From positions 1,860,001 to 1,924,000 of the forward strand of contig NZ_CP021382.1 in NCBI RefSeq assembly GCF_002162135.1: a stretch of 64,000 nt of DNA, given 5' to 3'. The notes beneath the pieces are model-generated. The model did no database searches. It saw only the letters and a list, made by a program, of their open reading frames with translations, and was not told where the DNA came from. Below are positions 8,374-17,085 of this stretch, in pieces (within the stretch, counting starts at the first letter, position 1; each line of letters begins with the position of its first letter). The stretch is from Cellvibrio sp. PSBB006. Lineage in GTDB: Bacteria; Pseudomonadota; Gammaproteobacteria; Pseudomonadales; Cellvibrionaceae. The position numbers and the translations under genes are program-made.

Positions 8374-11295
8374 TTATGGATACACCAGACTATCCAATTG
8401 TTCATGATAAACATCGCGGTCATTCAACAAGCGAAAGTTTTCTGTGTCAGACATTCGTTGCGACGTCAACCAAAGCCGCCGCTGTTTTTCGAGTATAACG
8501 CGCTGATAATAATTACCCAGTGATTCTTCAGTAATACCGGCGACAGCCGCTGCTATCTGTTGACGTCTCTCAAACTCTTCATCTTCGAGCAGAATACTTT
8601 CCCAATAGATTGCCGCCTGTTCTGTCAATGTGCGCGCCGGCTTTTTCAGTTCACGCACCAGGGATTGTTTATTTTCCGCTAAATGTTTGCCCAACACTTT
8701 TGCATAGTCCGTCAGGAAGCCATCAATTTCCTGCACGATTTGCGCTTCATCCGTCGCAGGTGATTGGACAACAAACACCGTTCCTTCAAGATCGCGTATC
8801 GGCATGGGGAAAACACTCACGATATAGCCCAGCTGTTTTTCGGTACGCAAGCTGTCAAAGAAAGCCGGCTGTAACATTTGCTGCAACAATTTCATGTGCG
8901 CCGTATCAACGATACCTGGCTGCAAGCTTTGGATATATAACTGCACCACGCGATCATTGTGATCAAGGGTGTGACGGTATAACCAGGGTTTCTCCTGTTT
9001 TGCCGAAAGTTGATAAAGACGAGCGGTCGGTTCTGGTCTGCCAGTGCGTGCGCCGAGTAATTCATACTCTGCCAGTGCAGCAAGCTTAATAGCTTCCTGC
9101 CGGAATAAATTGCCGTACAACAATGCTTCCATGGTGCCGTCGCGCAACAACCGAGTTGCAAACTGGTGAAATTGTTCAAGGGTTTTGTTTTCCAGCCCGC
9201 TCACCAGTTCTTCGTTACTCCAATAGGGCTCGTAATGCAGCACCGGTATTTGCCCAGCCAGCACAATGTAAGGTGTGTTCTTGTTGTCATTGCGCCAGTT
9301 GCGAATCAACTCCTGCTTGAGATTGGCAAAACGCTCCTGGGTGAAGCGGCCTTTGCGAACCGCTTTGGCTATCTTGCTCAGCAGTAGTCCCTGACGACTG
9401 CTATAGCCATCAATGGAAATATCCAGGCCACGCGTGTTGGCGCGTACCGAGTAGTTCAAACCAGCCAGACGCGCCGGATAGGAAAATTCATTTAATTCGT
9501 CCATCACCAGCGCCGCAAACAATTGCGTCTGGGCTGCACCCTCCGCATTGGCCGCCACCAGTGGTAATTTTAAACGCAGGTTAATCCTGGCCTTGGGCAC
9601 ATGAAATTGTTGATCCTGCTTAAACCAGGCACGGGTTCGCTCATTGCGTATCACCACTTGCGGCCGATCCGCGATACGCGGCGCGGCACTTTCACTGGGC
9701 GTGGGCAACAGCAACTGGGATTTGACCGCCAGACGTGTCGGAATAAAAGCATTCGGTTCGGGAAAATATAATTTCTTCCGCACGCTCGGTTTTATTTCGT
9801 ATTCTTCAAATTTGATTTTTTCAACGGCGTAAGGTGTTTGATAAAAACCGGATAGCCTGTCTGTGGTCAAATCCGGGGCAACAAACACGGTCATCACATT
9901 ATCACTGCGCAGATAACTCAAGCATTGTTGAATTAATTTTTCATCGTAGGCGGTATAAAGAAAATCACCGCGCAGCACATCCTGCGGCTGATAGATGTGC
10001 ATTACAGAAGCCAGACTCCTTACCGTATCAATCGGAGGAGCCTGTTCCTGGAAGCGAAAATCGATATCAGCCAATTCCTTGAGTTCGTTGTAGCGCCAGT
10101 CTTTCAGACCGCGAGCCTGCAATTGTTCAATCATGTAAAACATCAAGGGAACTATTTGATCGCGTGCTCGTGTCCCCTTCTCGGTCAGTTGAACAGTAAT
10201 CTGGAAGAATGCGTCGTGGCGCGTACTGGCCCCCACACCGGCGCTCAGCCCTTCGGCCCAACCGAGATCTTTCAATAGGGACAGCACACTGCCCTTGCCT
10301 TCGTGTCCCAATAAATTGCCGATGTAATGCCAGGGTTTCTTGTTATAGGTATCCCAAGGTTCAGGGATTGGAAAAAGCATAGACAGTTGTCGTAGTTCTT
10401 TTTCCGGTTTTATGCTGATGGCGGCAGGAAGGAAATTCGCCGGAAAAAGCGGCGGATATTTATCTGCAAGTTCGACGGTGTGCGACGGAATATTGCCAAA
10501 GCGGCCCACCACCATTTTTTGCAGCTCATCCAGGGATTCTTTTCCGAGCACAACCAATGTCATGGCGTCAGCTGAATAATATTGGCGATAGAAGTCGATT
10601 AGATCATCGCGCACAGCATCATCTTCACGATCGGCGAGTGTCTCCTGGCTGCCCACAGAAAATTGGGCCGCCGGATGCTCCGGGTTGAGCACTTCGCGAT
10701 ACACATCGAGCATGCGCCGCGCATCATCGTTTATACGCGCCAGATATTCCGAATTCACTGCATTGCGCTCGCGCTCGACATAACCAGCATCAAATAACGG
10801 AGCAATAAAAAATTGGGCAAAGCGATCCAGCGCCGGATCGAGATAACCGCTATCGATATCGAAAAAATAATTGGTGTGTTCCGGTGCGGTAAACGCATTG
10901 TGGTTTCCGCCGTGCTGACTGATAAATGCCTGGTACTCGCCCGCTTCCGGGTATTTTTCCGTACCAAGAAACAACATGTGCTCAAGAAAATGGGCGAGCC
11001 CCTGGCGGTCGGCGGGGTTTTGGTTGTGCCCGATAAACACATCGAGTGCGGCGGCTGACTTTTCGGTATCTGCATCGGATACCAACAGCACCCGCAGCTT
11101 GTTTTTCAACGTGAGATAACGATATTCGCGCTCATCATTTTCGCTCTTGATGACATCAACAACGGCAGTCACCGCCGGACCATCATCAGGTACCGCCAGG
11201 TCTTCCTGCGCGGCAACCAAGCCGCTGCGCAGCAAGCACGCAGAGCAAAGTAACAACCAGTAAAGATGCCGGGCAAAACGACTTACGCTATTCAT
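8374..11295 (-). CDS. M16 family zinc metallopeptidase (pitrilysin/insulinase-like)
   Basis: This large periplasmic-type protease resembles protease III (pitrilysin), which degrades peptides in a closed chamber. The inverted zinc motif HFLEH is seen in GLAHFLEHMLFLGT, and the second metal ligand region follows about 75 residues later in ERNAVNSEY. The length of about 970 residues fits the single-chain M16A type with four homologous domains. I chose the ATG at 11295 because it gives a signal peptide (MNSVSRFARHLYWLLLC) and has GAAGGTGA just upstream; the ATG at 11313 would overlap that ribosome site. It appears to be monocistronic. Its substrates are unknown. Confidence 0.88.
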   Translation of the reverse strand: MNSVSRFARHLYWLLLCSACLLRSGLVAAQEDLAVPDDGPAVTAVVDVIKSENDEREYRYLTLKNKLRVLLVSDADTEKSAAALDVFIGHNQNPADRQGLAHFLEHMLFLGTEKYPEAGEYQAFISQHGGNHNAFTAPEHTNYFFDIDSGYLDPALDRFAQFFIAPLFDAGYVERERNAVNSEYLARINDDARRMLDVYREVLNPEHPAAQFSVGSQETLADREDDAVRDDLIDFYRQYYSADAMTLVVLGKESLDELQKMVVGRFGNIPSHTVELADKYPPLFPANFLPAAISIKPEKELRQLSMLFPIPEPWDTYNKKPWHYIGNLLGHEGKGSVLSLLKDLGWAEGLSAGVGASTRHDAFFQITVQLTEKGTRARDQIVPLMFYMIEQLQARGLKDWRYNELKELADIDFRFQEQAPPIDTVRSLASVMHIYQPQDVLRGDFLYTAYDEKLIQQCLSYLRSDNVMTVFVAPDLTTDRLSGFYQTPYAVEKIKFEEYEIKPSVRKKLYFPEPNAFIPTRLAVKSQLLLPTPSESAAPRIADRPQVVIRNERTRAWFKQDQQFHVPKARINLRLKLPLVAANAEGAAQTQLFAALVMDELNEFSYPARLAGLNYSVRANTRGLDISIDGYSSRQGLLLSKIAKAVRKGRFTQERFANLKQELIRNWRNDNKNTPYIVLAGQIPVLHYEPYWSNEELVSGLENKTLEQFHQFATRLLRDGTMEALLYGNLFRQEAIKLAALAEYELLGARTGRPEPTARLYQLSAKQEKPWLYRHTLDHNDRVVQLYIQSLQPGIVDTAHMKLLQQMLQPAFFDSLRTEKQLGYIVSVFPMPIRDLEGTVFVVQSPATDEAQIVQEIDGFLTDYAKVLGKHLAENKQSLVRELKKPARTLTEQAAIYWESILLEDEEFERRQQIAAAVAGITEESLGNYYQRVILEKQRRLWLTSQRMSDTENFRLLNDRDVYHEQLDSLVYP

Positions 11296-11412
11296 TAACA
11301 CAATCACCTTCATTTAACGCGTTACCGGAGAACGCCTGGCACGTCCTGGCTTTGCTATAACGTTGTTTCCGATCTCTTGTAGGGTGCAGCACGGGGACCT
11401 ACTGCACAGGAT

Positions 11413-11694
11413 CTACTTTTTCCGCAGCAGATACAGATAGCAACCATCCTGCTCACAAAAACCCTCCAGGGCATGGCCGCTGATTTCCGCAAACGCATAA
11501 AAGTCACGCACCGACCCGGCATCCGTGGCTCTCACCCTCAGTAACTCACCGGATGCCAGCTCACGCAGCGTCTGTTTGGCACGCAGGAGCGGCAAAGGAC
11601 AACGCAATCCACTGGCATCGACGTCCGTCGTCACAACATGTGTTGTGATCTCTTCATATGCAATGCGCGGCAACTGCTGATTTGGATCATTCAT
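11413..11694 (-). CDS. TusA/SirA-family sulfurtransferase-like protein
   Basis: This 93-residue cytoplasmic protein has the TusA fold signature: DASGLRCPLP with the acceptor cysteine at about residue 32, followed by the typical ELLRVRATD strand. Members carry persulfide sulfur, for example for tRNA thiolation. It is divergent from the bepA gene, an association I recall from Pseudomonas. The N-terminal 25 residues precede the core fold. Whether it is the true tRNA-thiolation TusA or another family member cannot be settled from sequence alone. Confidence 0.8.
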   Translation of the reverse strand: MNDPNQQLPRIAYEEITTHVVTTDVDASGLRCPLPLLRAKQTLRELASGELLRVRATDAGSVRDFYAFAEISGHALEGFCEQDGCYLYLLRKK

Positions 11695-11857
11695 GCCAAT
11701 AAAACCCGTTTATGCTATGGAACCCTGCCGAGTCCGGGTTGAACAAAGTTGGCGCATATTAGTCCAAAGCCTGTCTATCCGCCGGCCGTAGCCTTTGGCC
11801 AGCAAAGACGCTAGAGTAACGGCCGCTAGATCGCCACCCGGAGGAGTGCCAACAACT

Positions 11858-13303
11858 GTGTCTGTGTTTCGCAAAACCTTGCTGATTCCAATGATTCTCG
11901 CAAGCGGCATCGCTATGAATGCGGCGGCGGAGATAGAACTTCCGATGTTGGGAGACACCAGCTCCAGCATGATTTCACCAGTGCAGGAGCGTGTACTTGG
12001 GCAAAAGTGGTTGCGATTGTACCGTAGTCAGGTTCCCACGTCCTCTGATCCATTGATTATCGATTACCTCGAAAAACTGCTGAATCGGTTGGCGATCCAC
12101 AGCCAGCTGGACAACAAAGACCTGGAATTGGTGCTGGTCCAGAACGATACCCTCAATGCCTTTGCCGTACCAGGCGGCATCATCGGCGTCCACACCGGTT
12201 TGCTGACCTATGCCAGAACCGAAAACCAGCTGGCGGCAGTTCTGGCTCACGAACTGGCGCACTTGAGCCAGCGCCATTATGCCCGCCAACTTGAACAACA
12301 AAAAAACATGGCTGCGCCCTTTTATGCCGGGATGCTGGCCAGTCTGGTGTTGCTCGCCACCAGCGGCTCCAACAGCGATGCGGGCCTGGCAGCCCTGGCA
12401 ACCACCCAGGCAGCGGCGATTGATGCGCAATTGCGCTTCAGCCGACAAAATGAACAGGAAGCCGACCGCATCGGTATGCAAACCATGATTGAGGCGGGGT
12501 TAGATCCCTACGCCGCCTCCGACATGTTCGAAGAGATGCTGCGCGGCAGTCGCTATGGCCGCCGCCCCCCGGAATTCCTGCTGACGCACCCGATTACCGA
12601 AAGCCGTATCTCGGATGCCCGCAACCGCGCGATGCAGTATCCACGTAAGCAATACGACGATAACCTCGAATTCCAGTTGATGCGCACCCGCATTCGGGTC
12701 AGGAGTGAAGAAACACCGCAATTAGCGGTCAAGCGGTTTAAAGGCGAGGTTCAGGGAGACAGTGCATCGGCCGATGCCAGCCGCTACGGTCTTGTACTGG
12801 CTTATACCGATGCGCAGCAATTTGCCGAAGCCAGGGCTACGCTCAAACCCTTACTGGAAAAAGATCCCGAGAGGCTGAGCTATCTCATCATGGCCAATGA
12901 TATTGAAGTGGCCGCCCGAAATTACAAGCCTGCACTTAAAGACCTGGAAGCCCTGCTGGATAAAAATCCCGGCAGTCATCCGGTCATCGTGCGCTACGCC
13001 GAAGCCCTGATGAAAGCAGGTGACTATGAGGGCAGTGCCGCCGTGTTAGAACGCTATTCACGGCAGCGCAATAAAGATGACTATGTCTGGTATCTGTTAG
13101 CAGAAGTCTACGGATTGGCGGGAAATATTCTCGGTGTGCACGAAGCACGCGCCGAATATTTTATTCTCAACGGTGTGTATGATCGCGCGCAGATTCAATT
13201 GCGCAATGCGTTAAAGCTGGCACAAGGCAACTTCCACCGCACTGCTTTACTGGAAGAACGATTGAAATACGTGGAGCGCCAGCGGCAGGAACAAAACTTT
13301 TAG
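11858..13303 (+). CDS. bepA: Periplasmic M48 metalloprotease with TPR repeats, BepA-like
   Basis: BepA is a periplasmic protease and chaperone that promotes LptD assembly and degrades stalled outer-membrane proteins at the BAM complex. I chose the GTG at 11858, preceded by GAGGAG, because it begins a normal signal peptide (VSVFRKTLLIPMILASG); the ATG 63 bases upstream adds a non-conserved stretch. The zinc motif HELAH is at residues 131-135 and the third ligand lies in EQEADRIG about 65 residues on. The C-terminal half (about 290-481) is helical with TPR-like repeats. Its stop codon forms one end of a hairpin shared with the convergent gene. Confidence 0.88.
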   Translation: MSVFRKTLLIPMILASGIAMNAAAEIELPMLGDTSSSMISPVQERVLGQKWLRLYRSQVPTSSDPLIIDYLEKLLNRLAIHSQLDNKDLELVLVQNDTLNAFAVPGGIIGVHTGLLTYARTENQLAAVLAHELAHLSQRHYARQLEQQKNMAAPFYAGMLASLVLLATSGSNSDAGLAALATTQAAAIDAQLRFSRQNEQEADRIGMQTMIEAGLDPYAASDMFEEMLRGSRYGRRPPEFLLTHPITESRISDARNRAMQYPRKQYDDNLEFQLMRTRIRVRSEETPQLAVKRFKGEVQGDSASADASRYGLVLAYTDAQQFAEARATLKPLLEKDPERLSYLIMANDIEVAARNYKPALKDLEALLDKNPGSHPVIVRYAEALMKAGDYEGSAAVLERYSRQRNKDDYVWYLLAEVYGLAGNILGVHEARAEYFILNGVYDRAQIQLRNALKLAQGNFHRTALLEERLKYVERQRQEQNF

Positions 13304-13316
13304 CCCTTCCGGGCTA
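13301..13316. terminator. Short hairpin formed by two convergent stop codons
   Basis: The sequence tagccc-ttcc-gggcta is a perfect 6-bp stem with a four-base loop. Its ends are the TAG stop of bepA (plus) and the TAG stop of the GGDEF-EAL gene (minus). Only short T-rich stretches follow on either side, so as a terminator it would be weak. Confidence 0.5.
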
Positions 13317-15008
13317 ATTTGAAGGAATAACTGTGCGCGAAAAATTTTTGGTCCAATCCGAGTTGCTGACCCATTCGTCCGCCTTGTCCGCAGGCATGGG
13401 TCGGCCGATATGATAGCCTTGGGCATCATCGCAACCCATCATATTCAAACGCCGCAATAATTCTTCGTTTTCCACACCTTCTGCCACCACTTTCAGACCC
13501 AGGTTGTGAGCAAGATGGATGGTGGAATTCACGATGACTTCGTCCTGTTTATCTTCAAGCATATTGCGCACAAATGAATAATCAATCTTGAGCGTTTGTA
13601 CCGGCAGTCGTTTGAGGTATGCAAGGGAGGAGTAGCCGGTGCCGAAATCATCAATAGCCAGCAACACGCCCAGCTCGTGCAACTGATCCAATACCCGCAT
13701 AGCGCGGTTGGGGTCGGTCATGATAGAGCTTTCGGTGATTTCCAATTCAAGATACTTGGGCGGTAACTGGTATTGCTGCAACAGACGCATAATTTGTTTG
13801 GGCATGTTTTCATCAAGCAGATTGCGCGCAGACAAATTCACCGCCACCGTCACCGCCAGCCCCTGATCGTGCCACGACCGACACTGCTCGATACTTTTTT
13901 CCAGCACCCAGGCCGTCATGGGGTGAATCAAACTGGTCATTTCAACAATCGGTATAAACTCGCCGGGAGGCACAAACCCCAGCTCCGGATGGTTCCAGCG
14001 CAACAGCGCTTCAAACCCATAAAAGCAATTGGATTCCAGCGAGACCTTGGGTTGGAAATATAAGCGCAATTGATCTTCACGAATTGCGCGGCCCAACTCA
14101 CCCATCAGCGCCAGACGCTTGGGTGAATGCGGATCGTATTCCGGGTTGTATAGCGACAGCCCGGACATTTCTGTCTTGGCGCGGTACATGGCCACATCGG
14201 CATAACGCATCATGGTACTGACATCCTTTGCCTGGTTCGGGCACAAGGAAATCCCGATACTGGCACTGATCTCGGTACAAAAACCTTCAACATCAAATTC
14301 CTGGCGCAGGGCGTCCAGCACGCGGTGGCCAAAGACTATCGCTTGCCGCTGATTGCGGATGCGCGGCAAGAAGATGGCAAACTCATCACCCCCAAGACGC
14401 GCGATCAAACCCGGCATCTCGGACATTTCTGTCTCCAGGCGCGGACCGATCAACTGAAGAAGACGATCGCCGACCTGATGCCCCAAGGTATCGTTGATCT
14501 CTTTAAAGCGATCCAGATCGATCAGCATCAGAGCACACAAATGCCCTTCTTCGCGGTGGTGAATCCAGTGGTCTATCTCGCGATAGAGTTTGATTCGGTT
14601 CGGCAACTTGGTGAGCGCATCATGGGTAGACTGGTATTCGAGACGATCTTCATAACGTTTGCGTGCCGTAATATCTTTGGTGGTTCCCCAGACCCGACGC
14701 AACAACCCATTTTCTACCACGCCGACGCAGGAAATTTGATAGCACAGACGGCGGCCTTTGCTGTCTTCGCGCACAATATCGTGATCAACCAATTGATAAC
14801 GTTTTTCCACGAAGTGGTGTAGATCAAACAGGTAATTTTGCGACCCGCTATCCACCAAACCTGAACCCAAAATCTCGTTAATATCCTGTGCTCCCAACAT
14901 TCGCACCAGCACTTTGTTGCACTCGGATAACCGCGCACTCTGTGCAATATCTGTTACCTGTTGTTCCAGCTCTGCGGTGGTGTCGACCGGGGGATCATGT
15001 CGTAACAC
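13314..15008 (-). CDS. GGDEF-EAL cyclic-di-GMP enzyme, C-terminal part of a frameshifted gene
   Basis: This frame encodes the end of a PAS domain (EDSKGRRLCYQISCVGVV), then a GGDEF diguanylate cyclase domain with intact RLGGDEF and an EAL phosphodiesterase domain with EALLRW and DDFGTGYSS. It is therefore a potentially bifunctional cyclic-di-GMP enzyme. It is the direct continuation of the upstream PAS frame (14954-16594) shifted by one base; the ATG at 15008 lies inside the overlap and is unlikely to be a real start. With one more C in the run at 14989-14993 the two frames would join as CYDMIPPVDTTAELEQ. The C-terminal domains show no further damage. Confidence 0.75.
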   Translation of the reverse strand: MLRHDPPVDTTAELEQQVTDIAQSARLSECNKVLVRMLGAQDINEILGSGLVDSGSQNYLFDLHHFVEKRYQLVDHDIVREDSKGRRLCYQISCVGVVENGLLRRVWGTTKDITARKRYEDRLEYQSTHDALTKLPNRIKLYREIDHWIHHREEGHLCALMLIDLDRFKEINDTLGHQVGDRLLQLIGPRLETEMSEMPGLIARLGGDEFAIFLPRIRNQRQAIVFGHRVLDALRQEFDVEGFCTEISASIGISLCPNQAKDVSTMMRYADVAMYRAKTEMSGLSLYNPEYDPHSPKRLALMGELGRAIREDQLRLYFQPKVSLESNCFYGFEALLRWNHPELGFVPPGEFIPIVEMTSLIHPMTAWVLEKSIEQCRSWHDQGLAVTVAVNLSARNLLDENMPKQIMRLLQQYQLPPKYLELEITESSIMTDPNRAMRVLDQLHELGVLLAIDDFGTGYSSLAYLKRLPVQTLKIDYSFVRNMLEDKQDEVIVNSTIHLAHNLGLKVVAEGVENEELLRRLNMMGCDDAQGYHIGRPMPADKADEWVSNSDWTKNFSRTVIPSN

Positions 15009-16594
15009 CAGATGGCTTCAGAGCTGTTGGCGATAAATGCTTTGTAGCGCGCTTCACTTTCTTCAAGGGCGCGCTCTTTAATTAAATTGTCGGTAATATC
15101 GGTCATTACCAGCAACAAACCGCTGACTTGACCGGCATTATCCAGGGTGGGAATTTTATCGACGGTAAACCAACACTGCGCACCATCAACGTGGGTACTT
15201 TCGATGGATTTCAGTATGGGTTGGCCCGTGCGAATCACTTGCATGATTTCACGTTGACGCTCCGCCGGATCATCCCAAAAACGGGCAACCTCGATAAAAC
15301 TCTTTCCGGCTGCAGCATCGCCAATCAATTTAAGCGCTAATAAATTACTGTCCTTGATCATGCCCCAACGATCCAGGTACCAAATCGCCGAATGCATGGA
15401 ATCGAGCAGTAAATGTAATTCTTTGCGTTGATTTTCCAAGGTTTCCTCAATCGCTTTTTGACGGCTGATTTCTGTCAACACCTGGCCCACGCCAACAACA
15501 TTATCGGCCGCATCCTTAACCGGAAAACGGGCACTGACAAAGGTACTTCTAAACTTTTCGCCTTGTGCGCCATCCTGCGCGGGTAATATTTCCTCCGCTT
15601 GCGCCACATCATGGCCTTGCAGTATTTGTTGGTCCTGCCAGGCAAGCCGCGCTGCCGTAGCCGGGTCAAATAATTCCGCATCCGTTTTACCGCATATTTC
15701 TTCGAGGTCACGACCGAGCCAGGATGAAAAACTCTGGTTTACCAACAGATAATGTCCCGTTACCGACTTGACGGTAATCAGGCTCCGGGAATTATTAATC
15801 AAGCTGTAAAGTAATTGATCCTGTTGCTGTAAGGCTTCGCTGGCACCGAACTCCAGCGAACAGTCCTGTATCTGCACCAGCATTCGGGCTACCTTGCCAT
15901 TGCGATCTTTCAACGGCAGAAAGTGCGCACGCAAATAAAGCTTCGGCTTATCCAATAATTTATTGCGATGCAGATGACCCAGTGGATAATACAAGTCAAA
16001 ACTGACACTGTGCCCTTGTTCATATGCCCGCTTTATTTGCGTTAATGCATGCGTATCGGCGCTGATGTTTTTGTCTTTGAATAAATTGTAGTGCCCAACT
16101 GCCCTGATTGCCTGGCGCGGCGTGAGATTGAGGAGTTTTTCAAGCGCCTGGTTTTGCTGCAACACAATGCCGGTGCTGTCTGTCATGATGCTGGGAACAG
16201 GACTTTCAGCAAATAAATTCCCTAACCATTGTTGAATCGTTTCCGGGCCAGGATTAGCCAACCAATGATTGCTGCTAACCACAACACCTTGAAAACAAAG
16301 CCCCGCTTCGCTGTGGATATCACGCGTTATTCGACCAATAAAACGCAAACGCGGTGAGCTCACTAACGCAGCGAGGCGCACTTCGCATGAATGCATTTGT
16401 GCCGGATGGTGTGAAGATTGGGTAAGCGTGTTAATGCCAAAGGTTTTTTGAAATATATAGCTATCTGCCGCCGGCATCAGCGACAGGAGATCGTCGATTC
16501 TGGCAAGGGGTACAACCAGCTCCGGCAACAGATCGTAGAAGTGCGCGGATACCTGCAGTTCACCGCTTTGCGGACGCAGGCACCATACCGCCAT
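14954..16594 (-). CDS. Multi-PAS sensor, N-terminal part of the same frameshifted GGDEF-EAL gene
   Basis: These 546 residues contain at least four PAS-like modules (about 1-90, 145-260, 270-385 and 390-510) with linking helices such as ISRQKAIEETLENQRKELH. No membrane segment is seen, so the sensor is probably cytoplasmic. The frame runs past the true junction at the C5 run (14989-14993) and ends in a short nonsense tail. The N terminus is also uncertain. The ATG at 16594 begins in the middle of a PAS-like helix (FDSALYASEMAVW) and GGAG touches it directly. The frame stays open upstream to a CTG at 16654 with AAAGGG in front, a possible non-ATG start. Confidence 0.7.
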   Translation of the reverse strand: MAVWCLRPQSGELQVSAHFYDLLPELVVPLARIDDLLSLMPAADSYIFQKTFGINTLTQSSHHPAQMHSCEVRLAALVSSPRLRFIGRITRDIHSEAGLCFQGVVVSSNHWLANPGPETIQQWLGNLFAESPVPSIMTDSTGIVLQQNQALEKLLNLTPRQAIRAVGHYNLFKDKNISADTHALTQIKRAYEQGHSVSFDLYYPLGHLHRNKLLDKPKLYLRAHFLPLKDRNGKVARMLVQIQDCSLEFGASEALQQQDQLLYSLINNSRSLITVKSVTGHYLLVNQSFSSWLGRDLEEICGKTDAELFDPATAARLAWQDQQILQGHDVAQAEEILPAQDGAQGEKFRSTFVSARFPVKDAADNVVGVGQVLTEISRQKAIEETLENQRKELHLLLDSMHSAIWYLDRWGMIKDSNLLALKLIGDAAAGKSFIEVARFWDDPAERQREIMQVIRTGQPILKSIESTHVDGAQCWFTVDKIPTLDNAGQVSGLLLVMTDITDNLIKERALEESEARYKAFIANSSEAIWCYDMIPRSTPPQSWNNR

Positions 16595-16853
16595 CTCCGA
16601 GGCATATAATGCGCTGTCGAATTGCAGGCCCGTTTGTTTTAGTGGTTGATTCAGAAGTGAAACCCTTTGTCACGACCGCTGATAGCCATAAGTGTAGACA
16701 AGAATTATCAGACTGCTGATGAATTGAAAAAATGACCGAAACGCCAGCGAAGATCGCCGGCATTCTGTTAAGAAGTGTGAATTTTTTATTCGGGAAAATG
16801 CTACCTGGCGACAAAAATCCCGGCAAACCTATCTAATGCAGTACTCGCTTCAC

Positions 16854-17072
16854 TCAGTAGTGTGGCGGCCGTTCGTCGAGCGGTTTTTCGTCGCCCTGCT
16901 CCTGTTGATAAAGCGCGTCATCAAGACGCTTGGCCAGCAGGCGCAGCTGTTGTTGCAAGGTCAGGATTTCCTGGTCTTGTTTGGCAACCACCTGATTCAG
17001 TTGCGTCAGGGTATCCTCCTGAAAGGCGACCCGGGTTTGCAGTTCTATCAGTTGCTCTTGCAGTTCGTTCAT
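16854..17072 (-). CDS. slyX: SlyX family protein
   Basis: This 72-residue, entirely helical protein has the regular heptads of the SlyX coiled coil (ELQTRVAFQEDTLTQLNQVV) and the conserved acidic, Pro-rich tail ending in RPPHY. The function of SlyX is not established. It lies 13 bp downstream of the serine hydrolase gene and is probably cotranscribed with it. Confidence 0.88.
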   Translation of the reverse strand: MNELQEQLIELQTRVAFQEDTLTQLNQVVAKQDQEILTLQQQLRLLAKRLDDALYQQEQGDEKPLDERPPHY

Positions 17073-17085
17073 AGCGGTTTCCCCG

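Noticed and set aside
14981..15000. Programmed -1 ribosomal frameshift instead of a mutation
   Set aside because: The site has only a C5 run and lacks a standard X-XXY-YYZ slippery heptamer; I saw no convincing downstream pseudoknot, so an indel is simpler.
16560..16826. 88-codon minus-strand frame upstream of the PAS gene
   Set aside because: It is in a different frame from the PAS gene, has no family signature, and its end overlaps the PAS coding sequence.
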